Source: a bacterium 1xD8-48
Lineage (GTDB): Bacteria; Bacillota; Clostridia; Lachnospirales; Lachnospiraceae
Assembly: GCA_009917455.1 (NCBI GenBank)
Contig: QZDS01000038.1
Span: 1 to 43,393 of the forward strand
Length of the DNA: 43,393 nt
Reading direction: 5' to 3'
The translations under genes and the position numbers were made by a program. Shown in pieces: positions 23,029-31,561 of this stretch (positions are counted from its first letter, which is position 1; each line of letters begins with the position of its first letter). A model generated the notes under the pieces. It did no database searches, was not told where the DNA came from, and was given only the letters and a program-made list of their open reading frames with translations.

Positions 23029-23968
23029 CTCTTTTGTTTCCTTTCTTCTTTTCCCTTGATTTGTAGACATTAAACTGGTTCTTGCACCTCTGGCTGCAAA
23101 ATTCGTTCCCCTTCCGGCTTGCGACAAAGGCTTTTTTACAGTGCTTACACATACGCATATCATTGTCCTTATCTGTGAGCATGAAAGAAAAGCACATCTG
23201 TACCATGACGAGCAGGGAATGGAAATCCCACACGATAACGGGCGAATCCTTTTCAAGTGCGATCCGGTAAGTCGGGGCTATGCCGCCGAAAGCGGAAATG
23301 CCCTGACGGTACAGGCTGCGCGTCTGTTCGTCAATTGTATCATAATCCATGTAATAAAGGAAGCTTGTCATAAAGGTAAACGCCCAGTCGGTAAATTCCT
23401 TTACAAGCCAGTCGTACTTTTCAGCATATTCCTTCTGCAATTCCATCGCCACAGCCTGCGGCGCATTCCCCATAGCCATCGTGATCGCAATACCCTCACG
23501 GTCAGTCACAGACCATCCCGATTCTACGCCGTTCTTTTTGAAATCAGGCTTGTCAAAAGGATAAAAAAAGGTGAGATAGTCCTCTGTAGGGAGGGATTCT
23601 TCCTTTATAAAGTGATTTTTGGGAAGATATACCGATTCATAGGTTATGAAATCTGCTGTTGTCGGCAGGGCGGTCATAAAGCCGAGAAAACCATATTTTT
23701 TGATAAAGTCAAGCACAACTTCCCTCAATTCTTCTTCCGGTATTTTGTGCATGGCGGCAAGCCCGACATTTATGGCATCAATGACAAGCTGCTCCGCTTC
23801 CTGCATGGGACGGTACATTTCCGGTTTTGCATCTTTAGAGACCGTTATGTAGAGATTGCCGTCACTGCCTGTCTTATATTCATAACTGCTGTACCGAATC
23901 CAAGGTGCGCTGGTATGTTCAAATAAATTCTTCATAAAAAATCTGCTCCAATCCATCAATCCTGTCAC
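23021..23968 (-). CDS. Hypothetical protein with C-terminal zinc ribbon
   Basis: Up to 315 residues. The frame begins at a GTG (23968); ATG 23956 or 23935 may be the real start. The C-terminus has CKHCKKAFVASRK followed by FCSQRC, a C-x2-C/C-x3-C zinc-binding ribbon, then a basic tail (KSREKKKGNKRDD) suited to nucleic acid binding. The rest is helical with aromatic residues and no recognised enzyme motif. Similar proteins occur in Clostridia mobile elements (my recollection is DUF6076-like). Its stop overlaps the next gene. Confidence 0.72.
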   Translation of the reverse strand: MTGLMDWSRFFMKNLFEHTSAPWIRYSSYEYKTGSDGNLYITVSKDAKPEMYRPMQEAEQLVIDAINVGLAAMHKIPEEELREVVLDFIKKYGFLGFMTALPTTADFITYESVYLPKNHFIKEESLPTEDYLTFFYPFDKPDFKKNGVESGWSVTDREGIAITMAMGNAPQAVAMELQKEYAEKYDWLVKEFTDWAFTFMTSFLYYMDYDTIDEQTRSLYRQGISAFGGIAPTYRIALEKDSPVIVWDFHSLLVMVQMCFSFMLTDKDNDMRMCKHCKKAFVASRKGNEFCSQRCKNQFNVYKSREKKKGNKRDD

Positions 23969-24050
23969 ATCATCTGATGTAATATCTTCTATATTATAAA
24001 TGGTTACTTGTTATCGGTCAAGCTGTTTGTGGTTTTCTGTCGGGATACAT

Positions 24051-24683
24051 TTATCTTCCCTTTTTCTTCCGTACTCCGTTTTCCAGGAAATATTTTTCAT
24101 CAATCGTTATAGGCAGTCTGTTTTCTTTTCGGTATGTAAGTACGTCAGTGTAAAGTTTCCGTATCTTTTTCAGGGCAGTTTCCCGAATGCCCCTGATATT
24201 CCGGTCAGTCTGTCCGATGGTCTCTGCATACTCTGCTGTGGAATAGTCACGCAGGAACAGATAATAGAGCATATTTTTGAGATGCGGCTTTAGCTCCTTC
24301 AATATTTTTGATAAATCCCCATCCGTGACAAGTTCGTGTATTGTTTGGGGACGGTCAAATATGAAATCAATAAAATCGCCCACAAGCAAAAGCCTTCTTA
24401 AAATCATGTCGTAGGAAGGTCTGTCGGAAAAGTATAATTCATCTGCGCCCCATTCCAAAGGAACGGTGGAGCGTCCTGTTTCGTGGTCTCTTGCTTTCCG
24501 CTCCCTGTTAGCGTCCAGCCTGTTCCACCACCTGATGACTTCTTTGAAATCTTCCTCTGTCCTTGCGCTTTCTTCAATACGCCGGATTGCAAGGGCGCGG
24601 GCTTCACGGTGGAGCATATCCCCGTCCGCTTCCGTTATGAAATTCTGTTCCCTGAATGCCGGGAGTTCAGCGTATTTTGGCAT
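24051..24683 (-). CDS. Sigma-70-like protein of the mobile element
   Basis: 210 residues. The C-terminal 90 residues (LKELKPHLKNMLYYLFLRDYSTAE, then QTDRNIRGIRETALKKIRKLY) resemble sigma region 4, a helix-turn-helix that contacts -35 elements. The first half has a helical EARALAIRRIEES stretch and WNRLDANRERKARD. Sigma-like proteins of this type are usual in conjugative elements of Firmicutes and may drive element genes. A clear region 2 is missing, so it may instead be a transcription regulator with a sigma-4 fold. Confidence 0.7.
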   Translation of the reverse strand: MPKYAELPAFREQNFITEADGDMLHREARALAIRRIEESARTEEDFKEVIRWWNRLDANRERKARDHETGRSTVPLEWGADELYFSDRPSYDMILRRLLLVGDFIDFIFDRPQTIHELVTDGDLSKILKELKPHLKNMLYYLFLRDYSTAEYAETIGQTDRNIRGIRETALKKIRKLYTDVLTYRKENRLPITIDEKYFLENGVRKKKGR

Positions 24684-24843
24684 TTATGGTCAGTCCTTTA
24701 TAAAAAAATAAAATTTTGTAGCTGTTTTTTCAAAAAACACTTCCGTTTTTATAGCCGTTTTTCTCCTATTAGTGAAAGAGTAATTCTTTTTGAATAGAAA
24801 TCGGTTACACGAAAGGAGGGGCAGGCTATGAGGTACGGATAAA

Positions 24844-24963
24844 ATGGGAATCCGGTTACTAAGTACGGAAGCCGGAGACTTAACGGTTCCCCGAACAATT
24901 ATAAGGGAAATGCGTATGAAGCGCAAGAAAGGATTGCATAATGGAGGCAGTAAAATTGAATAA
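24844..24963 (+). other. Gap upstream of tnpW with possible tiny ORFs
   Basis: The 257 bp between the sigma-like gene and tnpW hold no clear gene. A 39-codon frame (24844-24963) overlaps tnpW. In another frame, ATG 24828 with a good AGGAGGGG site meets a TAA after four codons and then stays open (NGNPVTKYGSRRLNG) up to a TAA touching the tnpW start. Either could be a decayed small ORF; support is weak. Confidence 0.25.
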
Positions 24964-25180
24964 TGATATGGCAAAAACCAGTCCTTCTGTGGCTGGCTTT
25001 TTTTACCGCAGGATAGGCGGGACGCTTTTCAAGGTCAGGGTATATACAGGTTCAGGGTATGCCGACACGCCCGATGAAAAAATATCCCGTTTAATCTGCA
25101 ACGAAATGATGACAGGAGGCAGAAACTGTGGTATGATGGATTCACCACAGATGAGCCGGCCGGAAAGGAGTTCAACATGA
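24941..25180 (+). CDS. tnpW: TnpW-like transposon-encoded protein
   Basis: 79 residues. The central AKTSPSVAGFFYRRIGGTLFKVRVYT and KISRLICNEM are the hallmark of TnpW proteins, small proteins encoded just before the serine recombinase of TnpX-type elements. GAAAGGA lies eight bases upstream. Its stop overlaps the tnpX ATG (ATGA), so the two were coupled. The last 20 residues (GMMDSPQMSRPERSST) are unusual for the family, though the overlap makes them genuine here. Confidence 0.75.
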   Translation: MEAVKLNNDMAKTSPSVAGFFYRRIGGTLFKVRVYTGSGYADTPDEKISRLICNEMMTGGRNCGMMDSPQMSRPERSST

Positions 25181-25245
25181 ACAACAGGACGGCTGGAGAC
25201 AATAAAATAACTGCTCTTTATGAGCGACTCTCAAGGGATGATGAG
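25177..25245 (+). pseudogene. Serine recombinase (tnpX-type), truncated after about 23 codons
   Basis: ATG 25177 overlaps the tnpW stop. NNRTAGDNKITALYERLSRDDE is the start of large serine recombinases, where Y and R of LYERLSRDDE lie next to the catalytic serine strand. After DDE the frame runs on to 25413 as unrelated sequence crossing a terminator. The catalytic Ser and the rest of the protein (normally over 500 residues) are missing, so this element cannot excise itself. Confidence 0.72.
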
Positions 25246-25279
25246 AAGTCAAAAGGACGTAAAGCCAAGTTATTTTTTT

Positions 25280-25305
25280 CGGCATCCATAGGGGATGCCG
25301 TTTTT
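25280..25305 (+). terminator. Terminator next to the tnpX breakpoint
   Basis: GGCATCC (25281-25287) pairs with GGATGCC (25293-25299), extended by C-G, and TTTTT follows. It begins 35 bp after the last recognisable tnpX codon. Confidence 0.75.
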
Positions 25306-25329
25306 GCTTTATTGGATAGCCCCGACAAA

Positions 25330-25418
25330 TTTGTAGTAGATGCCAGGTTGCGGTATGTATCGTGCCGCCTTATGCACAGCACTTCCAGAATCGCTTCCCG
25401 GCGTTCTGCATAACTCAT
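25330..25418 (-). pseudogene. Truncated HTH-domain gene
   Basis: From ATG 25418, with AAAGGGGGTGA five bases upstream, the first 30 residues (MSYAERREAILEVLCIRRHD, TYRNLASTTNL) form the first part of a DeoR-like helix-turn-helix. The frame then runs on to 25218 as unrelated residues across the tnpX-side terminator. The recognition helix and the rest of the protein are lost. Its start overlaps the stop of a 38-residue ORF. Confidence 0.5.
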
Positions 25419-25531
25419 GCGTTCACCCCCTTTCCGTTGCTCTCTGAAACCAATGGTATAGAGTAAAGGGCAGGCGAACCTTGGCCTTTAAGAAAAAAGT
25501 TCCGAATAATTTTTTGAGTATGATCGCGCAT
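25415..25531 (-). CDS. 38-residue ORF upstream of and coupled to the truncated HTH gene
   Basis: A small frame with a strong GGAGGT nine bases before ATG 25531 encodes MRDHTQKIIRNFFLKGQGS and ends at TGA 25417-25415, overlapping the next ATG (ATGA). No family recognised. The GGAGGT is in the 3' arm of a hairpin, so translation may be regulated. It could be a leader peptide or the start of a two-gene operon whose second gene has been cut by the element junction. Confidence 0.5.
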   Translation of the reverse strand: MRDHTQKIIRNFFLKGQGSPALYSIPLVSESNGKGVNA

Positions 25532-25537
25532 TTTGCT

Positions 25538-25585
25538 ACCTCCGAAAGTTTGAAAGTGAGTGAGATTTCAGACTTTCGCGGAGGT
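25538..25585 (-). promoter_or_regulatory. Hairpin masking the ribosome binding site of the 38-residue ORF
   Basis: On the minus strand ACCTCCGCGAAAGT pairs with ACTTTCGGAGGT (one CG bulge); the second arm contains the Shine-Dalgarno of the ORF starting at 25531. Confidence 0.6.
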
Positions 25586-25625
25586 GGTGGGGCGCGTATC
25601 TGATAGATTGGGAAGCGCCGCATAC

Positions 25626-25666
25626 AAAAAACGTCAGACAGCCACAAAGACTGTCTGACGTTTTTT
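25626..25666. terminator. Perfect bidirectional terminator
   Basis: ACGTCAGACAG (25631-25641) and CTGTCTGACGT (25651-25661) form an 11-bp stem flanked by A-run and T-run, so it can work both ways. For minus-strand transcription it lies just upstream of the masked 38-residue ORF and could be an attenuator. Confidence 0.85.
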
Positions 25667-25739
25667 AACACACTTATATTCAATGTCTGATTAGCACAAT
25701 TAGATACGTTTAATAATGCGTCTGAAAAGTGCTGAGTGG

Positions 25740-25764
25740 GCGCAGACTGTGCTGCGCTTTTTTT
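25740..25764 (+). terminator. Terminator in the junction region
   Basis: GCGCAG (25740-25745) pairs with CTGCGC (25752-25757), followed by seven Ts. The rest of 25667-26005 holds no convincing gene: a 51-codon plus-strand frame (25835-25990) and a Cys-rich minus-strand frame (25819-26040) overlap each other and neither has a good ribosome binding site. Confidence 0.75.
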
Positions 25765-26005
25765 GACGGTATTCCTGCCGTATATCTAAAAATAAAGCCA
25801 TCCATGACCTGTTCCTTTCTACGGACAGACACAGATGGCAAGAGAAGAAAGCCCTAATGTGAAAAGCCGTTTTTTTTTATTGGCTTCACAAACAGGGCAA
25901 ATATATTCTATTGTAAAAACGCATGATAAGCACATCTCTACACGTTCTATTAGGGAATTTATAGAAACGCTTACGCACGATAGAATGTAGTAGAGGTGAT
26001 TAAAA

Positions 26006-26368
26006 ATGCGTAAAAATATTTTACAGCACATAGGGGCCATAGTCAGCGGCAGACGGAATGAAGAACATCTGACACAACAGCAGCTTGCTCAGCAGACCGG
26101 CAGAGGACTTCGACATATTCAAAATATAGAAAAGGGACGGGTCAATGCGTCTATCGAAGTCCTTGCCGATGTAATCTACCGACTTGGCCTTTCGGCAGAT
26201 GTCTTGTTTTACCCCGAAATGCCGAAGATAGAACAGCAGACAAAGCAATTACTTTGCAAATTTGCGGCCTGTACTGAAGAGGAACGTGCGTTTCTGTTAA
26301 AAACTCTCGATTGTATGGTAGAGCAGATGCAAGATCAACATAAAAACGCAAATAAAAATATCAAATAA
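26006..26368 (+). CDS. XRE family transcriptional regulator
   Basis: 120 residues. HIGAIVSGRRNEEHLTQQQLAQQTGRGLRHIQNIEKGRVNASIEVLADVIYRLGL is a standard Cro/C1-type helix-turn-helix. The C-terminal helix (TEEERAFLLKTLDCMVEQMQ) may dimerise. GTAGAGGTG upstream supports the start. Proteins with this tail are common beside conjugative-element cargo in Firmicutes; it may repress element genes. It converges on the ABC transporter operon, with a weak TTTACTTT/AAAGTAAA hairpin between. Confidence 0.82.
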   Translation: MRKNILQHIGAIVSGRRNEEHLTQQQLAQQTGRGLRHIQNIEKGRVNASIEVLADVIYRLGLSADVLFYPEMPKIEQQTKQLLCKFAACTEEERAFLLKTLDCMVEQMQDQHKNANKNIK

Positions 26369-26454
26369 GAGAAAGACGCTTGAGAGATAACTTTACTTTG
26401 TCAAATGGTTGCTGATGAGTATAAAGTAAATTTCTGCGAATATTCAGCAAGAAC

Positions 26455-27141
26455 TTATGATATTTTTCCGTCACTCACTGTAATAATCCGGCTGCTGCTT
26501 TTTGCAGCTTCCGGCGAATGAGTAACCATGATAATTGTCTGTCTGCTTTCCTGGTTGATCTCCTGCAACAAATTCATAATGTCTGCCCCGGTACGGCTGT
26601 CAAGGTTTCCCGTTGGCTCGTCAGCAAACAAAATTTGGGGCTTGCCGATCAATGCGCGGGCGATTGCAACACGCTGTTGCTGCCCGCCGGACAACTCGCG
26701 GGGCGTGTGTTTTCTCCTGTCAGATAAGCCGACAACCTCTAAAATTTCAGCAAGCTCATTTTTATAGTCACGCATTTTCTTTCCGTCCAACAAAAGCGGG
26801 AGCATGATATTTTCCTCTACGTTCAAGTTTGGGATAAGATTATAGAACTGGAATACAAAGCCTATATTCTGCCGCCTTATCCGGCTCATTTTTTCATCAC
26901 CCAGCTTCGATATATCTATGCCATTGAGAAAGACAGCTCCGCTTGTAGGCGTATCAAGACCGCCAAGAATATAAAGCAAGGTACTTTTACCGGAACCGGA
27001 TTGCCCCATGATAGAAACAAATTCTCCTTGCGAAACTTTCAAAGATATGCTTTTCAATACCCTTGTTCTGGTATCGCCAAGCTGAAAGTCTTTTACAATG
27101 CTTTTCCCCTCAATAACGATTTTTTCTGTTAATTCTCTCAT
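26455..27141 (-). CDS. ABC transporter ATP-binding protein (MacB/LolD-type)
   Basis: 228 residues from ATG 27141, nine bases after AGGAGG; a longer start at 27162 overlaps the permease. Walker A GQSGSGKST, signature LSGGQQQRVAIAR, Walker B ILFADEPTGNLD and the MVTHS switch region are intact. It is the last gene of the leftward cargo operon and pairs with the two-FtsX-domain permease immediately upstream. Confidence 0.9.
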   Translation of the reverse strand: MRELTEKIVIEGKSIVKDFQLGDTRTRVLKSISLKVSQGEFVSIMGQSGSGKSTLLYILGGLDTPTSGAVFLNGIDISKLGDEKMSRIRRQNIGFVFQFYNLIPNLNVEENIMLPLLLDGKKMRDYKNELAEILEVVGLSDRRKHTPRELSGGQQQRVAIARALIGKPQILFADEPTGNLDSRTGADIMNLLQEINQESRQTIIMVTHSPEAAKSSSRIITVSDGKIS

Positions 27142-27154
27142 GTGACAATGCCTC

Positions 27155-29632
27155 CTATTCAAATTTAATTTCTTCTATCAGTTTCATATTACGACTTTTC
27201 ATGAATGGTACGACGGAACCTAACAGCGTAATGAAAATCCCTAATCCGCCTGCGGCAAGAAACGTCCATAAATCCAGTTCCGGCAGCATGGAGATTTTGG
27301 GAGCTGCCACAAGGAAAATTGTCTGAATTTCCATGTAGGAAACAAAAATAGCGATTACTGCACCGATAAGCCCGATCGATGCGCCCTCTATCAATGTCAT
27401 TTTCCTGTTTTGGCGGTTGGATAGACCAATGGATTTATACATGGCAATCGTGCGCCGTTTCTGCATATAGTTAATCAAAAGATTGTTGATCACACCGACG
27501 GTTGCAAGCAGCAGGATAAAATAGGTCATGGTGTGCATTGGTTCTAAAAATGCGCCAACGGTTGAAAGTGCGTCTGAATTAAATTCCTCTACGGTGCGGC
27601 TCCAATTTGATGTTTCCCCAAATAAAGCCCGTATCTGTACCATGATTGCGTCGGGGTCTGCGGCTGTATAAGCTAAGAAGTCATAGACTGTTGCTCCAAA
27701 GTCTGAAACAGCGCAGTAAGCGGGGATAACAGCTTCTACATCCGTTGCCCTTGATTTGAAACTGCCAGCAATGGTATAAGGAATTTCCTCTGTTCCATTT
27801 GAGAGAAGTATTTCGTCCCCAACCAAAAAGCCGGTACGTTGCAAACAATCCTCGCTTAAAATGACAGAGCGTTCTTTGTTCCCAAAGGAAGCAACAGCCT
27901 GTCCCAATAAACCTTTATCTGTAAATTTTAGAGCCAGCATGGAACTATACCACTCCAAATTGTCTGTACCCTCTAAACGGGAAAATGTGATACCTCCTGT
28001 TTTTATCGTATTTTCAAATACATAGACAGCAAGTACCTTTTCAATCCCCTCCATTTCTTCCACCCGTTCCACAAATTCCGGCTCCATACGTCCGTCTGCA
28101 AACCCTTGAAGTTCCGCGCCATGAAAAACGTCGCTGATATAGGTTGTTACAAAATTTCCCACAACGCTGATCGCAATAATCGCGGATATGCTTATAAACA
28201 GCAGAGTTATGTTTTGTGTAGTGTTTTTGTTATCTTTCATGTTACGGGCGGCTATCCTGCCCTCGTTTCCGGCTATCGCTCCAAAAATACGTTCAAAAAC
28301 TCCGCTTAAAATATTGGTAAAAATCGGTATTACAAGGATTGTCGCCGCAATAAGTCCCAGCAGAGAAAAGCCGCCTGCAAGATAGAGCATATTTCCCGAT
28401 GCAAGGTGCGGCAAAAATACTGATATGGCAAATAGAATGGTTCCAATTCCAACAATCAGCGGGTGCGGGATATGACGTTCCTCCACTGTGCCTAAAACAA
28501 CATCTTTTATCGGCAGACGGCTTGCCCTGCGGACTGGCAGCCATGCAGAAAGTAACGATACGGTGACTGCAACGGTAAAAGAAAGGAAAGCGCCGGGGAG
28601 AGAAATAATAACAGGAATTTCTATTCCCTGTGAAAGTGTCTTTCCCATTCCCTGTAAAATAGCTTTTAATACGAAGATACCAACAGGAATACCGATTAGC
28701 CCACCTATACAACCGTAAAATAGGCTTTCCAAAAGCAGAATACGGGTTACGGCTTTTTTCGTTGCGCCGATACTGCGGAATGTGCCTATGACCGGCAAAC
28801 GGTCTAAGGTAATGACTTTATAGCTGCTATAAATGATGAAAATGCTCATAGTCAGTGAAAAAAAGCTGATAAGGAAAAACGGCATAGATTTCTGTCTTGC
28901 GTCGGCGGCGATCTGCATTTCATTGACAATCTCTGATACCCGGTATTTTTCTGTATCAAGGGCATTTCGCAATTCAGAGATTAAATCGTTTGTAGTGGTA
29001 TGCCCGGCGGCTTCGATCAGAATTTCACTGTAACCGTTGTCTTGCCCCAAAATCTCTTTTAAGGTTTCCAAAGGTAAAAGGGCGGTCGCTCCCCTTGTAT
29101 GGCGCAGGAAAACCGTATCATAAGCGGCGATTTCCAGCACTTCAAAATCTATGGGCGAACCGCCTATCTGTAAGGTGATAGTATCGCCTTTTTCTATTCC
29201 ATACTTTGATGTAAACCTGTCTGGCAGAATAATCTGATAGCCCACAAAGTTCGTTATTTCACCGCCATTTCGCAGACGCGGCTTGTTGATCTGATTTAAT
29301 GCGTCTATATCAGCGGCAAGCAGATCAACGGTTTCGTAATATCCGTTTTCATGGTAAAGGGAAGTTCCCTCTAATATCCCGGCTTTTGTCTGTATGACAG
29401 GCAGGGTGGGAATATCCCCTGCATAAATGCCGCCCGTCACATTCTGCACGGAAACAGTGGCACTCCCCGCCATACCACGCGCCATTTTACGCTGTGCGCT
29501 TTCATAAGACACCCCAATAGAAAAGGATACAAACAACAGCATAGCGGACAGAAGTATTGACAGGAGCATAACGGCGGTTCTTACCTTGCGTTCCTGTATG
29601 TTTGTTAAGATATACTTTAGAATGATTTTCAA
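27155..29632 (-). CDS. Large FtsX-type ABC transporter permease (MacB-like)
   Basis: 825 residues with two FtsX blocks. An N-terminal membrane helix (TAVMLLSILLSAMLLFVSFSIG) precedes a large extracellular domain, a first group of helices (about 255-375), a second extracellular domain and a final group (about 705-815) ending VPFMKSRNMKLIEEIKFE. RSIGATKKAV and KSIGLSNRQNRKM are FtsX signature segments. Such permeases move peptides, lipids or lipoproteins, or work by mechanotransmission. It is preceded by an FMN-binding protein gene and a two-component system that may sense the same compound. Confidence 0.9.
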   Translation of the reverse strand: MKIILKYILTNIQERKVRTAVMLLSILLSAMLLFVSFSIGVSYESAQRKMARGMAGSATVSVQNVTGGIYAGDIPTLPVIQTKAGILEGTSLYHENGYYETVDLLAADIDALNQINKPRLRNGGEITNFVGYQIILPDRFTSKYGIEKGDTITLQIGGSPIDFEVLEIAAYDTVFLRHTRGATALLPLETLKEILGQDNGYSEILIEAAGHTTTNDLISELRNALDTEKYRVSEIVNEMQIAADARQKSMPFFLISFFSLTMSIFIIYSSYKVITLDRLPVIGTFRSIGATKKAVTRILLLESLFYGCIGGLIGIPVGIFVLKAILQGMGKTLSQGIEIPVIISLPGAFLSFTVAVTVSLLSAWLPVRRASRLPIKDVVLGTVEERHIPHPLIVGIGTILFAISVFLPHLASGNMLYLAGGFSLLGLIAATILVIPIFTNILSGVFERIFGAIAGNEGRIAARNMKDNKNTTQNITLLFISISAIIAISVVGNFVTTYISDVFHGAELQGFADGRMEPEFVERVEEMEGIEKVLAVYVFENTIKTGGITFSRLEGTDNLEWYSSMLALKFTDKGLLGQAVASFGNKERSVILSEDCLQRTGFLVGDEILLSNGTEEIPYTIAGSFKSRATDVEAVIPAYCAVSDFGATVYDFLAYTAADPDAIMVQIRALFGETSNWSRTVEEFNSDALSTVGAFLEPMHTMTYFILLLATVGVINNLLINYMQKRRTIAMYKSIGLSNRQNRKMTLIEGASIGLIGAVIAIFVSYMEIQTIFLVAAPKISMLPELDLWTFLAAGGLGIFITLLGSVVPFMKSRNMKLIEEIKFE

Positions 29633-29654
29633 ATTTACACCTGCTTTCTATGCG

Positions 29655-30026
29655 CTATTTCAACGCATTTTCGATTGCTTTCAAAACGGTATCGCTGGTA
29701 AATGTTGCGCCGGATATTGCGTCAACTTCCAATGTCTGTCCGGCACATACTTCTCCGGCAATCCTTTCAGCTTGTCCCATGTAAGAAGCCTTATGTTCTA
29801 ATACTTCAATATCCATTATTTCATGGTTTTGTACACGGACTTTAACAACGGCTATTAAAATTTTGTTTTGACATACGCCTATATACTCACCATCTGCCAC
29901 TGTGTTTAAGTCCACCGTGCCAATCTCCAAAGCCTGCGGGCGCAGCAGCAGGGCGAAAACGGCAAAGCACAAAAAAGCTGTAACCAATATAGCTGCCAAA
30001 AATGGAAATACCTTTTTTATGTTCAT
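29655..30026 (-). CDS. FMN-binding domain protein, membrane-anchored
   Basis: 123 residues. One N-terminal membrane helix (about 7-28) exports the rest. The FMN-binding domain includes GEYIGVCQNKILIAVVKV and ends with DAISGATFTSDTV, where Thr108 of the SGAT motif is the residue that ApbE-like enzymes flavinylate in related proteins. It may be an extracytosolic electron carrier or flavin sensor. AAGGAGG precedes the start. It lies 22 bp before the permease gene in the same operon and only 28 bp after a terminator hairpin. Confidence 0.85.
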   Translation of the reverse strand: MNIKKVFPFLAAILVTAFLCFAVFALLLRPQALEIGTVDLNTVADGEYIGVCQNKILIAVVKVRVQNHEIMDIEVLEHKASYMGQAERIAGEVCAGQTLEVDAISGATFTSDTVLKAIENALK

Positions 30027-30047
30027 GTTCCACCTCCTTACCTGTAA

Positions 30048-30097
30048 TCAAAAAAGGTTGACCGTCACTACATTTCACATAGTAGATGGTCAACCTT
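30048..30097 (-). terminator. Terminator or attenuator between kinase and FMN-binding genes
   Basis: On the minus strand AAGGTTGACC (30097-30088) pairs with GGTCAACCTT (30063-30054), followed by a run of Ts. The FMN gene starts only 28 bp further. A TTGACC-17-TAGTGA pair inside the stem might be a promoter, in which case the dyad may be an operator. Confidence 0.75.
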
Positions 30098-30127
30098 AAT
30101 CTCATTTTCATTCTATCTTAATTAACC

Positions 30128-31561
30128 TTAAATGCCGGGAAAGCGGATAAGAAAAGCGGTTCCGGCTCCGGGACTGCTGGTAACAGAAATTGTACCTCCA
30201 TGAAGTTCTATAATGCTTTTTGCAATCGCCAGCCCCAAGCCTGTTCCTTCGGACTTGCTCTCTGTATTTGTTCCTCTATAATAGCGATCAAATAATTGGT
30301 CTGTTTCTTCCGCACTCATACCTATTCCGTTGTCTGATAGGTTTATATTCAGCCAACAATCAGAAACGGAAATTTGCACGGTTACTTCCGTATCTTTGCC
30401 GCCATGCACAAAAGCATTGATAATCAGATTTTGAAATGTCCGTGTGAAAAGCTTTTTATCAAACGAAAATATAGCCGTTTCGTCTGTTATATTTTCGCTA
30501 CACTGAAATGCAATCGTGCGTTCCTCGTATTTGGGGCGGTTCAGAATGTCAATGGATAATTCTCGTAAAAAGCGGACAATGTTCTGTTCCTGCCTGTTGA
30601 TTGGAAGCATATCATTTTCTAATTGCCATGTTAATTTTAAGTCGTCAATCAGATTTTCCATATATGCCGCGTTTTTTAGCATTATTTCTGCATACCGCTT
30701 ACATTGGGGGATTGTCTTTTCTGTATCATCACATAAAATCTCCGCATATCCTTTTATCGGGGACAAAGGAGTTTTTAAGTCATGGGTAATATTAGAAATC
30801 CATTCCCGGCGTAGGTTTTCTGTTTTTTCACGCAGACGATCACTCGCCCTTACTTCCCCGTCCAATTCGTTCAGACTTTTTATCAAATCTCGAAATGCGC
30901 CTTTTTCTTTGGCGGGCAGATAGCAGCGTCCCGAAATATCCCGAATGGAAGCGGATAATCTGCTGATTGCTTTTGTTACCAATAGTCCATAGCCCAATCC
31001 TAAGAAAAGGACGATTACTAATAAAATGCCGATAATGAAAATGATTACCTTTTTCCCGCCTGCAAACCGTTCTCCGTTTAAATACATGGTTACTTTTTGA
31101 ATGTTCATAGGGAAATACAGAACATAGGCATAGTCTTTTTCGTTTCCTGTTATGACACCAATAAAAGCAGTCATATCTTCCGGGCTTGCATTGTCAAAGT
31201 GTCCCGTCTGATAAAGCTGTAAAAGGTCGGTATTAGAATAATAGTCCTGTGCGTTATTTGGTTTTTGATACGCATATACTTCATTTCCGGCATCGTCCAG
31301 AATTTGCAGCCCTACATGGGTTTCCTGTAATAGTTCAAGCCCTGTCTGTTTTATTTTAGGGGTATCGTTTACGAAAACAATGTATTTTGAAAAATCCTGT
31401 GTAAAAATTTTAGGCTGGTCGCTACGGACATTTTTACCGTTTGGATTTGTCGCAGTAATCAGCATTGCAAAAAGGCAACACACGGCAATGAGGGTTCCTA
31501 AAAGTGATAAGAAAAATATCAAATAAATATGAAAGGTGGTACGGTAGCCGGATTGCTTCAT
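30128..31561 (-). CDS. Sensor histidine kinase (HisKA type)
   Basis: 477 residues. Two membrane helices (about 12-36 and 171-195) enclose an extracellular sensor domain of 135 residues. A HAMP-like linker leads to the H-box SNITHDLKTPLSPIKGY (His260) and an ATPase domain with NLIINAFVHGG, LSDNGIGMS and GTGLGLAIAKSIIELHGG. It starts directly at the end of the OmpR-type regulator gene, so they form a pair. The sensor domain has no recognised fold; a peptide or antibiotic signal is likely given the ABC cargo. Confidence 0.92.
   Translation of the reverse strand: MKQSGYRTTFHIYLIFFLSLLGTLIAVCCLFAMLITATNPNGKNVRSDQPKIFTQDFSKYIVFVNDTPKIKQTGLELLQETHVGLQILDDAGNEVYAYQKPNNAQDYYSNTDLLQLYQTGHFDNASPEDMTAFIGVITGNEKDYAYVLYFPMNIQKVTMYLNGERFAGGKKVIIFIIGILLVIVLFLGLGYGLLVTKAISRLSASIRDISGRCYLPAKEKGAFRDLIKSLNELDGEVRASDRLREKTENLRREWISNITHDLKTPLSPIKGYAEILCDDTEKTIPQCKRYAEIMLKNAAYMENLIDDLKLTWQLENDMLPINRQEQNIVRFLRELSIDILNRPKYEERTIAFQCSENITDETAIFSFDKKLFTRTFQNLIINAFVHGGKDTEVTVQISVSDCWLNINLSDNGIGMSAEETDQLFDRYYRGTNTESKSEGTGLGLAIAKSIIELHGGTISVTSSPGAGTAFLIRFPGI

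Larger units (their letters stand above)
21703..25245. mobile_element. Remnant of a Tn4451/TnpX-type mobile element
   Basis: From the hsdM breakpoint to the cut-off tnpX start the order is: inverted repeats, tnpV, hairpins, two unknown genes and a sigma-like gene on the minus strand, then tnpW and the first 23 codons of a large serine recombinase. TnpV and TnpW are hallmarks of these elements. The missing recombinase and the lack of a relaxase within this part show it is incomplete. The right boundary is where tnpX similarity ends and is approximate. Confidence 0.6.

Noticed and set aside
23141..23926. 261-codon plus-strand frame over the zinc-ribbon gene
   Set aside because: Shadow of the minus-strand gene, which has a zinc ribbon and coupled downstream gene. 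The promoter at 22446 is also too far away.
25819..26040. Cys-rich 73-codon minus-strand frame
   Set aside because: It overlaps the XRE start and promoter area, lacks a ribosome binding site, and the two CxxC pairs could arise by chance; an overlapping plus-strand frame is equally open.
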